From: Flavobacterium sp. TR2
GTDB taxonomy: Bacteria > Bacteroidota > Bacteroidia > Flavobacteriales > Flavobacteriaceae
DNA: 64,000 bases
Reading direction: 5' to 3'
Assembly: GCF_025252405.1 (NCBI RefSeq)
Contig: NZ_CP104307.1
Span: 1,612,001-1,676,000, forward strand
Under the pieces are notes generated by a model. It searched no databases. It worked only from the letters and a program-made list of their open reading frames with translations, and was not told the DNA's origin. The position numbers and the translations under genes were made by a program. Below are positions 6,933 to 16,339 of this stretch, one piece after another. The first letter of the stretch is position 1. Each line of letters opens with the position of its first letter.

Positions 6933-8979
6933 ATAAAAAATCTTTCTCAGAAACTCCCTCGTTAATCTTGATATCAGACATTTTAATATCCAATTCAAAA
7001 CCAACATTCTGAACTAAGTTAAAAGGAACTTTAACGCCTTTTACTTCTTTGTAATCATTGAAATTAGTGATTTGTTCAACTGATTTTCCTCCTTGTTCGC
7101 GAACTTTAGATTCGGCAGTTTTTAAACCTGATTTAACGTCATAATAATACTTTGTTTTGCCGTCTTTAATCACGTAAGCATCATTTCCATTAATCGGTTC
7201 GATTCCTTCCACTTTTAGGTCAGTTCTTTTTACAAGCTGCAGTTCTTCAAAAGGAGCGGCATTGGCTTTCATTTCGGCTAAATCTTCTCCTTCAAGGTTT
7301 TTTCTTTGGCCTTGCTGTTCTACGTATGCGCCTTTTTCGTTAACCACCTGTTTCATTAAATTCATAGTTCCCATAGAGAGCGAAACCATCATTTTTCCTT
7401 TTGAATCTAATTTAGATGTAAAAGTTAATGGAGTAGGAGCTTGCGGAATTGTTGTAGAACCATTCATGAATAATGTTTTTACGGCCGTAACTGCTTTTTC
7501 TCCGCCAATTGCATTAATGTAGTTTTCAAAAACTGTTTTTGCGCTAATATCTTTTGGTGCTTCTTTTTTTGCGGACGGTTTTTCAACAGGATTTCCGTAT
7601 TTGTCGAAATAGGAAATCGGAATCTGCAGTTTTTCTAAACCGGGAATAACATCAGCTCCTTTTCCAACAATAACAATTCGCATATTGTCCAATAAAAAGT
7701 ATTTGTTGGCAACGCGATAAATATCGTCGGCAGTAACATTGTTGATGGTCTGAATGTATTTTTCGTAGAAATCGGCAGGAAGTTTTTCAGTTTCGATGTT
7801 TAAAGCGTAACGTGCAACAGCTTGAGGTTTTTCTACCTGCATTACAAATCTTCCGATATATCCTGCTTTTACGTTTCTTAAAACTTCTGGATCAACTCTC
7901 TCTGTTCTGATTCTTTTGATTTCTTTTACAAATTGAACAACAGCACTATCTGTCACTGTATTTCTAACGGCAGATGAAGCTTTAAATTTTGTAACATATT
8001 TTCCGCTTCCAATGCTAGAATTTGCTCCATACGTCCAAGCGTGCTGCTCACGTAAATTCATGTTTAAATAGCTGTTGAAATCGCCTCCTAAGATTTGATT
8101 GGCAATAACAGCTGGGAAAAAATCTGGATCGCTCATTCTTAAATTGACCGTATTTACCAATGAAATTTCAGATTGAACGGCGTTTGGAACGTCAACAAAA
8201 TCTATTTCTAAATTCGAAACATTCGTCGGATTTGGATAAGTATTTTTTGGTGCCGCTTGTTTTTTCCATCCACTGAATAATTTTTCAACGGCAGTTTTTA
8301 CTTCTTTAAATTTAACATCGCCAATAACTACTAAATAGGCATTTTCTGGAACGAAATAAGTATTGTAGTTGCTTTGAACATCTGCAAGCGTGACATTTTT
8401 TACAGTCTCTTCAGAAAGATATTCGCCTGTTGGATGATTTTTTCCGAAAGCTAAAACATCAACCACTCTATTTGAAATGGCTGGAACACTTTTTTCATCT
8501 GCTTTTAAGCCTTCTAAAAGCTTTGCTTTTTCCTTGTCAAATTCTGCCTGAGTAAAATTAGGCTGTAAGGCACCTTCTGCCAAAAGCTCTAAAACACGTC
8601 CAGAATATTTTGATAATGTACTTGCATAAGCACCTTGTGAAGTGAAATTGATATTGGCTCCATAAAAATCAATTTCTTCGTTAAAAGCCTCTTTAGCTGT
8701 TTTTTTAGTTCCGTTTCCTATTAGGCTGCTGGTCAATTCGTCTACGCCTTTTTTATTGCCTTCAGTAAAAGGAGCATTGTCTAAAGTAAGCGTGTAGCTA
8801 ACTCTAGGCAATTTGTGGTTTTCAACAACCAAAACCTTCATTCCGTTTGATAAAACGAAGCTCTGCGGTTTTTTGATGTTGACTACTGGGGCATTTCCTG
8901 GTTTGGGTTGTGGACGATCTTGTGCTTGCATAATTCCAGTTAGGAAAATAAGGATTAAAAAAGGATATATTTTTTTCAT
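6931..8979 (-). CDS. M16 peptidase-like protein, non-catalytic subunit with C-terminal extension
   Basis: The 682-residue protein has a Sec signal (MKKIYPFLILIFLTGIMQAQ) and two M16 domains (about 35-240 and 245-460). The second contains the family pattern LGGDFNSYLNMNLREQHAWT. The zinc motif HxxEH is absent; the matching place reads GVDELTSSL. It should therefore be the substrate-binding partner, like the alpha subunit of mitochondrial processing peptidase. Residues about 480-682 are an extra beta-rich domain resembling lipoprotein-sorting LolA-like folds (tentative). It starts 12 bases after the catalytic M16 gene, so the two form an operon and probably a periplasmic heterodimer. A terminator follows about 70 bases past its stop. 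Confidence 0.9.
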   Translation of the reverse strand: MKKIYPFLILIFLTGIMQAQDRPQPKPGNAPVVNIKKPQSFVLSNGMKVLVVENHKLPRVSYTLTLDNAPFTEGNKKGVDELTSSLIGNGTKKTAKEAFNEEIDFYGANINFTSQGAYASTLSKYSGRVLELLAEGALQPNFTQAEFDKEKAKLLEGLKADEKSVPAISNRVVDVLAFGKNHPTGEYLSEETVKNVTLADVQSNYNTYFVPENAYLVVIGDVKFKEVKTAVEKLFSGWKKQAAPKNTYPNPTNVSNLEIDFVDVPNAVQSEISLVNTVNLRMSDPDFFPAVIANQILGGDFNSYLNMNLREQHAWTYGANSSIGSGKYVTKFKASSAVRNTVTDSAVVQFVKEIKRIRTERVDPEVLRNVKAGYIGRFVMQVEKPQAVARYALNIETEKLPADFYEKYIQTINNVTADDIYRVANKYFLLDNMRIVIVGKGADVIPGLEKLQIPISYFDKYGNPVEKPSAKKEAPKDISAKTVFENYINAIGGEKAVTAVKTLFMNGSTTIPQAPTPLTFTSKLDSKGKMMVSLSMGTMNLMKQVVNEKGAYVEQQGQRKNLEGEDLAEMKANAAPFEELQLVKRTDLKVEGIEPINGNDAYVIKDGKTKYYYDVKSGLKTAESKVREQGGKSVEQITNFNDYKEVKGVKVPFNLVQNVGFELDIKMSDIKINEGVSEKDFL

Positions 8980-8991
8980 GATTCGATATGC

Positions 8992-10314
8992 TTAGTTTTG
9001 AGATTTGGCTGTCGGAATATAATCTAAAATCAAACGTTGATTAGGGTTTAAATACTTTTTGGCAACTTCTCTGATCTCCTCTCTTGTGATAGAATGATAG
9101 ATGTCAATTTCGGTATTGATTAAATTAACGTCGCCGTAAAGTAAATAGTACGAAGCAAGATTCTCTGCAATTCCTTCTACGCTGGCATTTGCATTTACAT
9201 AGTTATTATCGAATTTGTTTTGTAGTTTCTCATAATCTTTCTCAGAAATAAGGTCTGTTTGAATTTTTACAATTTCCTCATCCATTTCTTTTAAGATATC
9301 TGCGGTTGTGTTAGGAGCCATTGGCAATCCATATAAAATGTAAACTCCGTAATCTTCCTGACTGAATCCGACAGCGCCAATTTGCAGCGCCATTTTTTTG
9401 TCGTCAACTATTTTTTTGTAAAGCTTAGAGCTTTTTCCATCGCTTAAATAAGAAGAAATCAAGTCTAAAACTCTAGCATCTCTAGTTTTCATTGATGGCG
9501 TTCTGTATGAGGCTACAATCATTGGAATTTGGATGTTTGGATCCTCGTAAGTAGCTGTAATTGGCTGCGTGATTGGATCTTCAACATACGTTTGTTTTTT
9601 AACTTCTTCGCCTCTCGGAATTGGTCCAAAATATTTCTGGATCCATTCTTTTGTTTTTGTTTTTTCAAAATCGCCAGCTACGACCAAAACAGCATTGTTA
9701 GGCGTATAGAATTTTTTATTGAATGCCTGAAACTCTTCAAGAGTTGCGGCATCCAGATCCTTCATAGAACCAATGGTTGTCCATCTGTAAGGATGCTTTT
9801 TAAACATATTCTTTTTAACCTCAGGAAGAATATTCCCGTAGGGCTGATTGTCGTAGCGCATTCTTTTTTCTTCTTTTACGACTTCATTTTGGGTGTCAAC
9901 ACCAATTTTATTGATAATAGGATGCATCAATCTTTCAGATTCCATCCATAAACCAAGTTCTAGGCTGTTAGAAGGGAACACTTCATAATAATACGTTCTG
10001 TCATCTGAGGTATTGGCATTATTTACCCCGCCATTTGCGGTAACTATTTTCATCCATTCCCCACGTTTTATATTTTGGGTTCCTTCAAATAATAAATGCT
10101 CAAAGAAGTGTGCAAATCCTGTTCGGTCAGGGCGCTCGTCTTTTGACCCCACATGATACATTACGGAAGTGATGACAACAGGTGCTGACGGGTCATTGTG
10201 TAAAATGACGTGCAATCCGTTGTCTAAATCGTATTCTTCAAAAGCTACTTTTTGGGCATGAGCCACTCCACCAAGCATTAATGCAGCACTTAACATCACT
10301 ATTGATTTTTTCAT
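8992..10314 (-). CDS. M16 family zinc metallopeptidase, catalytic subunit
   Basis: The 440-residue secreted protein has a signal MKKSIVMLSAALMLGGVAHA. The inverted zinc motif HFFEH spans H69 to H73, and the downstream glutamate ligand lies in NEVVKEEKRMRYDN about 75 residues later. The C-terminal M16 domain has the SSYLSDGKSSKLYKKIV motif. M16B enzymes degrade or process peptides inside a clam-shell dimer. It is the first gene of a two-gene operon with the non-catalytic partner and probably acts in the periplasm. The spacer upstream is 273 bases, AT-rich, and shared with the divergent rplU gene. Substrate unknown. Confidence 0.92.
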   Translation of the reverse strand: MKKSIVMLSAALMLGGVAHAQKVAFEEYDLDNGLHVILHNDPSAPVVITSVMYHVGSKDERPDRTGFAHFFEHLLFEGTQNIKRGEWMKIVTANGGVNNANTSDDRTYYYEVFPSNSLELGLWMESERLMHPIINKIGVDTQNEVVKEEKRMRYDNQPYGNILPEVKKNMFKKHPYRWTTIGSMKDLDAATLEEFQAFNKKFYTPNNAVLVVAGDFEKTKTKEWIQKYFGPIPRGEEVKKQTYVEDPITQPITATYEDPNIQIPMIVASYRTPSMKTRDARVLDLISSYLSDGKSSKLYKKIVDDKKMALQIGAVGFSQEDYGVYILYGLPMAPNTTADILKEMDEEIVKIQTDLISEKDYEKLQNKFDNNYVNANASVEGIAENLASYYLLYGDVNLINTEIDIYHSITREEIREVAKKYLNPNQRLILDYIPTAKSQN

Positions 10315-10527
10315 AAAGATTAATAATTTTAAAATATCAACAAGAGTAGGTAGACAAAAGTTGATTTTGGTTACATCAAAAATAGTTTTTTTTAGTTATG
10401 AATTGCAGATTTGTTTTTAAATAAATGCTATTTTAACAATCTTTTACTTTAAATTATTTCGGTTTTCTTTGTGAAACTGCTTGAAAAACAAGGTTTTTTC
10501 AGTTGAAAATATTTTTGCTTTTATAGA

Positions 10528-10557
10528 TTGCACAGTAAATTATTAGTTGTATATTTG
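10528..10557 (+). promoter_or_regulatory. rplU-rpmA promoter
   Basis: TTG at 10528-10530 and TATATTTG at 10550-10557 are 19 bases apart, a textbook Bacteroidota -33/-7 pair. The predicted leader before rplU is about 25 bases. Confidence 0.8.
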
Positions 10558-10587
10558 CAACCTTAAAAATCAATAAATCAATTTGAT

Positions 10588-11025
10588 ATGTATGCAATCG
10601 TAGAGATAGCAGGGCAACAATTTAAAGTAAGCAAAGACTTAAAGGTTTATGTTCACCGTTTAGCCAATGAAGAAGGTTCAAAAGTTTCTTTTGACAAAGT
10701 TCTTTTATTAGATGACAATGGAAATGTAACTTTAGGCGCCCCAGCTATAGAAGGTGCTTCAGTAGAAGCTAAAGTGTTACAACACTTAAAAGGAGATAAA
10801 GTTATCGTTTTCAAAAAGAAAAGAAGAAAAGGATACAAAAAAAGAAATGGTCACAGACAATATCTTACTCAAATTGTAATTGAAGGTATTACTGCAGCAG
10901 GAGGAACAAAAAAAGCAGCAGCTAAAAAAGCAGTTGTAGCAGAAGAAGCAGCTACTGAAGAAGTAGAAGCTCCAAAAGCAAAAAAAGCAGCTCCAAAAGC
11001 AAAAAAAGAGACTACTAAAGAATAA
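10588..11025 (+). CDS. rplU: 50S ribosomal protein L21 with Ala/Lys-rich tail
   Basis: The protein begins MYAIVEIAGQQFKVSKDLKV, the start of L21. The core ends near residue 105, with the RNA-binding HLKGDKVIVFKKKRRKGYKK segment and the GHRQYLTQIVI motif. A further 40 residues of AAAKKAVVAEEA-type low-complexity sequence follow, making it 145 residues against about 103 in E. coli. Such alanine/lysine tails are common in Flavobacteriia. L21 binds 23S rRNA domain II. It is 24 bases from rpmA in the usual rplU-rpmA operon, driven by a clear promoter. Confidence 0.97.
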   Translation: MYAIVEIAGQQFKVSKDLKVYVHRLANEEGSKVSFDKVLLLDDNGNVTLGAPAIEGASVEAKVLQHLKGDKVIVFKKKRRKGYKKRNGHRQYLTQIVIEGITAAGGTKKAAAKKAVVAEEAATEEVEAPKAKKAAPKAKKETTKE

Positions 11026-11049
11026 TAACAATATTTAAACTCATACGTC

Positions 11050-11310
11050 ATGGCTCACAAGAAAGGTGTCGGTAGTTCGAAGAATGGTAGAGAATCAGAA
11101 TCAAAACGTCTAGGCGTTAAGATTTATGGTGGTCAAGCTGCTATTGCTGGTAACATCATCGTTAGACAAAGAGGTTCAAAACATAATCCAGGTGAAAACG
11201 TTTACATCAGTAAAGATCACACTTTACACGCTAAAGTTGATGGAGTTGTTAAGTTCCAAAAGAAAAGAGATAACAAATCTTATGTATCTATTATCCCATT
11301 CGAGGCATAA
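11050..11310 (+). CDS. rpmA: 50S ribosomal protein L27
   Basis: This 86-residue protein begins [20 protein letters not shown], the flexible N-terminal tail that reaches the peptidyl-transferase centre. The L27 core follows ([20 protein letters not shown], then [21 protein letters not shown]). The start directly follows the methionine expected for bacteria without N-terminal processing of L27. It is the second gene of the rplU-rpmA operon and is followed by a terminator at 11332. Confidence 0.98.
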   Translation: MAHKKGVGSSKNGRESESKRLGVKIYGGQAAIAGNIIVRQRGSKHNPGENVYISKDHTLHAKVDGVVKFQKKRDNKSYVSIIPFEA

Positions 11311-11331
11311 TAATCATAGATTGCTTTTTAT

Positions 11332-11369
11332 AAAAGACCCGTTCTGAAAAGATCGGGTTTTTTATTTTT
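11332..11369 (+). terminator. Terminator after rpmA
   Basis: AAAAGACCCG (11332-11341) pairs with CGGGTTTTTT (11354-11363), allowing one G-U pair, and a T-rich run follows. Confidence 0.8.
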
Positions 11370-11447
11370 AATTCATAGGGTTGAGTAAAAACTGCATTTG
11401 CAAGAGTGGGGATAAATAGATATCTTCAAACTTTTAAATACTATAAG

Positions 11448-12743
11448 TTGAAAAAAATATTCTTATTTGCCCTTTTATTCTGCATAAACACTTACGGTAA
11501 AGTTGCATCAGATAGTATTGCTGTTCATTTGAATGTGTTAAACAATAAGCAGAAGAATGTTCTGTATGAATTTGAAGCCATTAAAAAAAATGGTTTCAAT
11601 ACAGACCGATTTTGGAACAAGCATAAAAAAGAGTTCTCTGGTTTAAGCGATAATCTACGCAATGAATTGGCTAAGGAGATTTTTCTAAATTCAGATATTG
11701 TTTATGTGCCGCAAAAAGATTCTGCGGTACAATTATGGATGCAAACCCAATTGCTTACCAACTGGATGTTTTATCTTTCTGCATTTATCGCTATTTGTGC
11801 TGTTGTTGCTTTATTTAAAAAGTATTGGAGTCTGCTTATTCGGTTTTTAATAGATCGTTTGGCTCCCTTAGTAAAGATTTTGTTTTCGCCTATCCTGCTG
11901 ACTCTTGAATTGCTTTTAATTGGAGCAGTTTGTGTTATTTACGGCTCTATGGTTGAGGAATTTGTGCTGCGAACCGTAATTGTACATCTAGGATTGTTTT
12001 TATTATGGAGTCAGTCTACGGCTTTATTTACAAGAGAATACTGGATTAAGAAATATGTGTACGAAATAGAAAATAACTTTTGGGGCAATGATTCTTGGGA
12101 AACCATAAAAACAATCTGTTTGCCGGCTTTTATTGTTACACTCGCGCTTTTGTACGTATTGTATAAAGTTCCTGCCGATATTTTTTATAATTATGAAGTG
12201 GTTTTATCGGCAATTGCAACAGTTTATGCTTTGCCGTTTTGGCGTTCTTTAGAAAAATATATCTATCCTGTTTTATTTCCCTTTTATAAAGAAGATTACA
12301 GAGAAAGAAGTGTAAATTCTCTCGCTGCCTGTACGGTTGTTGCGGTTATTGCCACAATAGTGTTTGTGCTGCAAAGAAATGCTGTCTTTTATAATATTAT
12401 TTCGGCTTTAATAAGTTTGTTGATTTTGTCATTTTTGATACTGTCATTAAAAATGAATCATAAGCACAGTTCTAGAAACTATTATTTTATACAATTTGTT
12501 ACGTTTCTTTTTTTCGGTGCTGTTTTCGCATACGGCTTTTATTTTCGCTTAAACGAAGCGATCTGGTTTGTTATTATTGGAGCAACTTTGTTTATAATTA
12601 TAAAGTATATGGAGGTTTTTTCTTTTTTCTCAGACTGGAAAAGAGGGCGAGGCTGGGCTTGGAAATTGCTAGGTTTAGCTTTGCTGTTATGGCTGTTAGG
12701 TAAAGGAATCTTGGTTTTTTCTGCCCAAATATTTGCAGTTTAA
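11448..12743 (+). CDS. Polytopic inner-membrane protein of unknown function
   Basis: I do not recognise the family. The 431-residue protein begins with a good Sec signal (MKKIFLFALLFCINTYG) and a soluble stretch of about 80 residues. Roughly ten hydrophobic helices follow between about 95 and 430, including LLTNWMFYLSAFIAICAVVA and WKLLGLALLLWLLGKGILVF. The layout vaguely recalls mechanosensitive-channel-type proteins, but I see no MscS pore or beta domain. The start is TTG 11448 because it places the signal sequence at the very N-terminus; an in-frame GTG at 11406 would add 14 residues. It is a lone gene between the rpmA and AsmA terminators. Confidence 0.72.
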   Translation: MKKIFLFALLFCINTYGKVASDSIAVHLNVLNNKQKNVLYEFEAIKKNGFNTDRFWNKHKKEFSGLSDNLRNELAKEIFLNSDIVYVPQKDSAVQLWMQTQLLTNWMFYLSAFIAICAVVALFKKYWSLLIRFLIDRLAPLVKILFSPILLTLELLLIGAVCVIYGSMVEEFVLRTVIVHLGLFLLWSQSTALFTREYWIKKYVYEIENNFWGNDSWETIKTICLPAFIVTLALLYVLYKVPADIFYNYEVVLSAIATVYALPFWRSLEKYIYPVLFPFYKEDYRERSVNSLAACTVVAVIATIVFVLQRNAVFYNIISALISLLILSFLILSLKMNHKHSSRNYYFIQFVTFLFFGAVFAYGFYFRLNEAIWFVIIGATLFIIIKYMEVFSFFSDWKRGRGWAWKLLGLALLLWLLGKGILVFSAQIFAV

Positions 12744-12761
12744 GTTATCTGTAAAAGAAAA

Positions 12762-12796
12762 AACCTTTGCCGAAGTTTTAAGCTTTGACAAAGGTT
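12762..12796 (-). terminator. Terminator after the AsmA-like gene
   Basis: AACCTTTG (12762-12769) pairs with CAAAGGTT (12789-12796), and the minus strand continues into TTTTCTTTT. Confidence 0.65.
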
Positions 12797-12830
12797 GCTG
12801 AGTATTTTTAAAAATTGTAATTTGAACTAT

Positions 12831-15593
12831 TTATTCCTCCGTATCTTTGGTTTCTTCGAGATCTTCGGTTTTCTTGCCCACTTTTACTTTCGGATTGTCT
12901 TGAGTGCCAGTAACTGTTAACGGAATTCCGAAAATGCCAAAAGGAGGTAATCCTAAACGCATTTTTAAGTTTAATTTTCCATCCAGACTTGTTGTTCCTT
13001 CAATTCTTGGTCTAAAGCCTGCAAATTTAAATTTAAAACGTTCTACGGTTATAATATTGTTCTTTACAGTTGTCTTGATGTCAACTTTAGAAAGATCAGG
13101 ATTTTTCATCGATTCAGAATTCGTTTGCTTGCTTACGGCATTAAACATTTTCAAGCCTCTCACTTTTACATCTTTTACAGAAAGTGTTCCGCCTCCAACA
13201 AGCGAAGGGTAAACAGGATCCATGTTTTTGTCTAAACGGCCTTTTAATTGATAATCTAAAGAAACAATTCCCTGAGCTTTTTCTGCCGCACTCGCCATTT
13301 TTCTAAAAACTTCGATTTCATTATAGGCTCTTTTAATATCAAAGTCAATAGCTTTTATAGCATAGTCAAAATTGGCTTTTTGAGGGGTTACGGCTTGGTA
13401 ATTGGCATTCATAGAAACGTTGCATCCAATTAAGTTAAAACCAGTATTCTGCATGGTTAATTTGCCATTTTTCATGGATAAATTTCCAGTTGCATTTTGA
13501 AGATTCAATTTGTCAAAATATACTTTTTGAGCATTGGCAAATAATTGCAGATTTAAGTTGCTCGGAATAATAATAACGCCAGTCTGTGTGTTTTCAGATT
13601 GTTTTGTTTCTGTTTTTGGAGCAGAGCTCTGCGTTACTGCTGTATTAGAATCAACGCTAGACATGAATTCGTCTACATTGATGTATCGCGAAGTAACTTT
13701 AAAAGAACCTCTCAAAACGCCTGTATTGGTTGTTACGTAATTGAAAACGTTCTGTAGATATCCATTCATTTTAAAATCAGACTGTCCGTATGCCGCAAGG
13801 AAATTGTTGAACGACATTTTATCCTGATTGATTTTGAAGATTCCTTCTTTGATGATAAATTTCTTTGGGAGATATTCAGAAGCAATTCCGATATTTCTTA
13901 ATTCAAGCGTTCCTTTATTGTTTAATTTGCTGTAATTTCCTTTTTCGGCATCGCTTTGTTTTCCTTTTAAAGACAGATCGGCTTTTACAAAACCGTCTAG
14001 ATCAAGGCCTTTTTGAGAGAAAACTTTATAAATTCTGCTAATGTCCAGCTCGCCTTTTGCTTTGACATCATAACTCAAATCGTCAAAATTGCTTAAATCA
14101 GCCTGAACAAAAACAGGTTTTCCTTCAAAAGTAAATTGAGTTGGCTTTAAGCTTATCTTCAAATCTCCAAATGTTCCTTTTTGGTTTTCGATTTTCGATT
14201 TAATGGTAATGTCTGTAATTGGGTTCGGATAATAAGGTGTTTTTAAGTATCCGTTTTCCAAATTAATCGTTCCGTTTGTAACAGGGAAACGTTTATTCTT
14301 CTGGTCAAATACTCCATTTGCTTTTACGTCTCCTGCCAAAATTCCTTTCAATTCAATATCTGGAATTCCAAGGGCTTTCATTAGTTTTTCAAGATCTATT
14401 TTGGCTTTAAAATCAGCGTTAACATCTGGCGTGTTTACGCCTTTAACCAAAAACTTCGATTTTAAATAATCTTGATTAATGTTTAGCGATAAGTTTTTTG
14501 CGTCAACAATTACCAAATCTGGATTTAGAGAAGGTACAGTTGTTTTAACGTCTAAATTTAAGTTTGAAACGGGAAATGCGCTTTTGTTATAATTGACAAA
14601 TCCGTCAGTTACTTTTATGTCTAAATCTAAATCGGGAGCAATATTTTCAGAAGTAATATATTTTCCTTTTAAAGTCAGCAGCAGATTTGTATTTCCCTTT
14701 AGTTCTGTTTTAGAAAGCCAAGTAATGTATTTTGGCGGTAAAGCCGTAAAAACGTCATAAAGTTTGCTATTATCCGATTTGATGACAAAATCCATATTGT
14801 AGCCATCCTTCAAAAAGTCAAATTTGCCTTTGAAATCGACCAAAAGCTGGTTAATTTTAAGGTTATTCTGCTGGAAAAAGAAAGAAAGCGAGTTGATATT
14901 TACTTTTGTAATCAAATCGGCATCGATTTTTTTGTTCATCAAATACGGTTCATCTTCATAAACTATATTTAGCTTTTCGATGTTTGCTTTAGAGTATAAA
15001 TCGAAGACCGCTTTGTTTAAATCTCCTTTTCCTAAATAGTTAAATCCGTAGGCGTCAAAATGAACTTTAGTAGACTTGTCATCATAAACAATTTTACTGT
15101 TCAGAATCTCAATTCGCTCTAATTTCAGTGCAGTTTCAGAACTGTCTTTGGCTTTAGAAGCCTGTTCTTGCGATTTATAAATGTTGTAATTTGCTTCTCC
15201 GTTCGGATTCACTTTTACATTTATAAAAGAATCCGACAAATAAATCTGATCAATTTTTACCGATTTGCTAAAAATCAGACTTGCAACATTTATTCCAAAA
15301 GAAACCTCTTTTGCTGTGATGAATTTTTCGTTCGTATATGGAGCCGAGCCATTCAGGCTTAAGTTGTCTAAGGTTAAAGTAAGTGACGGGAAATGGTGGA
15401 AAAATGACACCGAAACATCAGAATAATTTAATTCTGCGCTTAATCTTTCGTTGGCTGTTTTCTTAATTTGTTCTTTAATCTGATCCTCAAAGACGATAGG
15501 CGTTAAAAATAATAATCCTATAATAACCGCGAAAGTTATTCCGAAATATTTCGCAATTTTAAAAACGATTGATCTGGATTTACTTTTCTCCAT
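12831..15593 (-). CDS. AsmA-like protein, large envelope protein
   Basis: The 920-residue protein has a single N-terminal membrane helix (about 10-32) followed by a long repetitive beta-strand region. N-terminal AsmA features include the LSAELNYSDVSVSFFHHFPS segment near 48-67 and LTLDNLSLNG. The C-terminal AsmA_2-like part includes MKNGKLTMQNTGFNLIGC and the glycine/proline tail LRLGLPPFGIFGIPLTVTGT. AsmA-family proteins, with TamB and YhdP, are thought to form bridge-like lipid channels between inner and outer membranes. The role here is by family analogy. It ends in an acidic/lysine tail (KKTEDLEETKDTEE). It is transcribed alone, downstream of miaE on the same strand with a 51-base gap. 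Confidence 0.88.
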   Translation of the reverse strand: MEKSKSRSIVFKIAKYFGITFAVIIGLLFLTPIVFEDQIKEQIKKTANERLSAELNYSDVSVSFFHHFPSLTLTLDNLSLNGSAPYTNEKFITAKEVSFGINVASLIFSKSVKIDQIYLSDSFINVKVNPNGEANYNIYKSQEQASKAKDSSETALKLERIEILNSKIVYDDKSTKVHFDAYGFNYLGKGDLNKAVFDLYSKANIEKLNIVYEDEPYLMNKKIDADLITKVNINSLSFFFQQNNLKINQLLVDFKGKFDFLKDGYNMDFVIKSDNSKLYDVFTALPPKYITWLSKTELKGNTNLLLTLKGKYITSENIAPDLDLDIKVTDGFVNYNKSAFPVSNLNLDVKTTVPSLNPDLVIVDAKNLSLNINQDYLKSKFLVKGVNTPDVNADFKAKIDLEKLMKALGIPDIELKGILAGDVKANGVFDQKNKRFPVTNGTINLENGYLKTPYYPNPITDITIKSKIENQKGTFGDLKISLKPTQFTFEGKPVFVQADLSNFDDLSYDVKAKGELDISRIYKVFSQKGLDLDGFVKADLSLKGKQSDAEKGNYSKLNNKGTLELRNIGIASEYLPKKFIIKEGIFKINQDKMSFNNFLAAYGQSDFKMNGYLQNVFNYVTTNTGVLRGSFKVTSRYINVDEFMSSVDSNTAVTQSSAPKTETKQSENTQTGVIIIPSNLNLQLFANAQKVYFDKLNLQNATGNLSMKNGKLTMQNTGFNLIGCNVSMNANYQAVTPQKANFDYAIKAIDFDIKRAYNEIEVFRKMASAAEKAQGIVSLDYQLKGRLDKNMDPVYPSLVGGGTLSVKDVKVRGLKMFNAVSKQTNSESMKNPDLSKVDIKTTVKNNIITVERFKFKFAGFRPRIEGTTSLDGKLNLKMRLGLPPFGIFGIPLTVTGTQDNPKVKVGKKTEDLEETKDTEE

Positions 15594-15644
15594 AAGGGAT
15601 TGTGGTATTTAAGTATGAAAATAGAGTTGAAAAAAGAGCGTTAT

Positions 15645-16226
15645 TTATCCGTGAACGGTTTCACTTTTACCATAATTGGTAATAATAGAACCTTCATATT
15701 CAATCCATTCCTTCCAGCGTTTATCAATATCAATATTGTCTTGATATTTTCTGGCAAATCCTAAAAAAGTAGTATAATGTCCTGCTTCAGAAATCATTAG
15801 GTCACGATAAAACTTAGCCAATTCTTCGTCTTTAATATTTTCTGAAAGCACCTTAAAACGTTCGCAGCTTCTAGCTTCGATCATTGCCGAAAACAGCAAT
15901 CTATCGCAAAGAGCATCTCGTCGGCTTCCGTCTTTTTTCATGAATTTAAAAAGCTCATTTACATAATGGTCTTTTCGTTCACGTCCTAGTGTAAGTCCGC
16001 GTTGTTTTATAATGTTATGAACCATCTGAAAATGTTCCAGTTCTTCTCTTGCAATTTCAAGCATTTCGGTTACCAATTCTTCAATTTCAGAGTTGTAAGT
16101 AACGATGCTAATCGCGTTTGAAGCCGCTTTTTGTTCGCACCAGGCGTGATCCGTTAAAATTTCTTCGATATTAGACTCTACGATATTTACCCAGCGAGGG
16201 TCTGTAGCTAATTTTAGTCCCAACAT
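15645..16226 (-). CDS. miaE: tRNA-(ms2io6A)-hydroxylase, MiaE-like
   Basis: This 193-residue ferritin-like diiron protein carries the expected glutamate and histidine ligands. These are the WCEQKAASNA helix near 30-39, EIAREELEHFQMVHNII near 57-73, EARSCERFKVLSE near 112-124 and SEAGHYTTFLGFARKY near 145-160. MiaE hydroxylates the isopentenyl group of modified A37 in tRNAs reading UNN codons. The length fits the short MiaE-like form. A -7 element lies just upstream, giving a leader of about 20 bases. It is divergent from the glycosyltransferase gene. Confidence 0.9.
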   Translation of the reverse strand: MLGLKLATDPRWVNIVESNIEEILTDHAWCEQKAASNAISIVTYNSEIEELVTEMLEIAREELEHFQMVHNIIKQRGLTLGRERKDHYVNELFKFMKKDGSRRDALCDRLLFSAMIEARSCERFKVLSENIKDEELAKFYRDLMISEAGHYTTFLGFARKYQDNIDIDKRWKEWIEYEGSIITNYGKSETVHG

Positions 16227-16249
16227 AATTTCCCAGCATTTAGATTTTG

Positions 16250-16257
16250 CAAAATTA
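16250..16257 (-). promoter_or_regulatory. -7 promoter element for miaE
   Basis: The minus strand reads TAATTTTG, a TAnnTTTG match, followed by C and about 20 bases of leader before the ATG. No clear -33 box was identified. Confidence 0.55.
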
Positions 16258-16339
16258 GTGATTTTTTACGACCGAATATCTGGAAATTGGGTGCAAATCC
16301 GCGGAAAAAAGCATTATTTTGTAATGTGAAACAAATATT

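Noticed and set aside
10653..11051. Several minus-strand ORFs opposite rplU
   Set aside because: They are mirror images of lysine/alanine-rich L21 codons (long Phe/Ser/Cys runs) with no start context.
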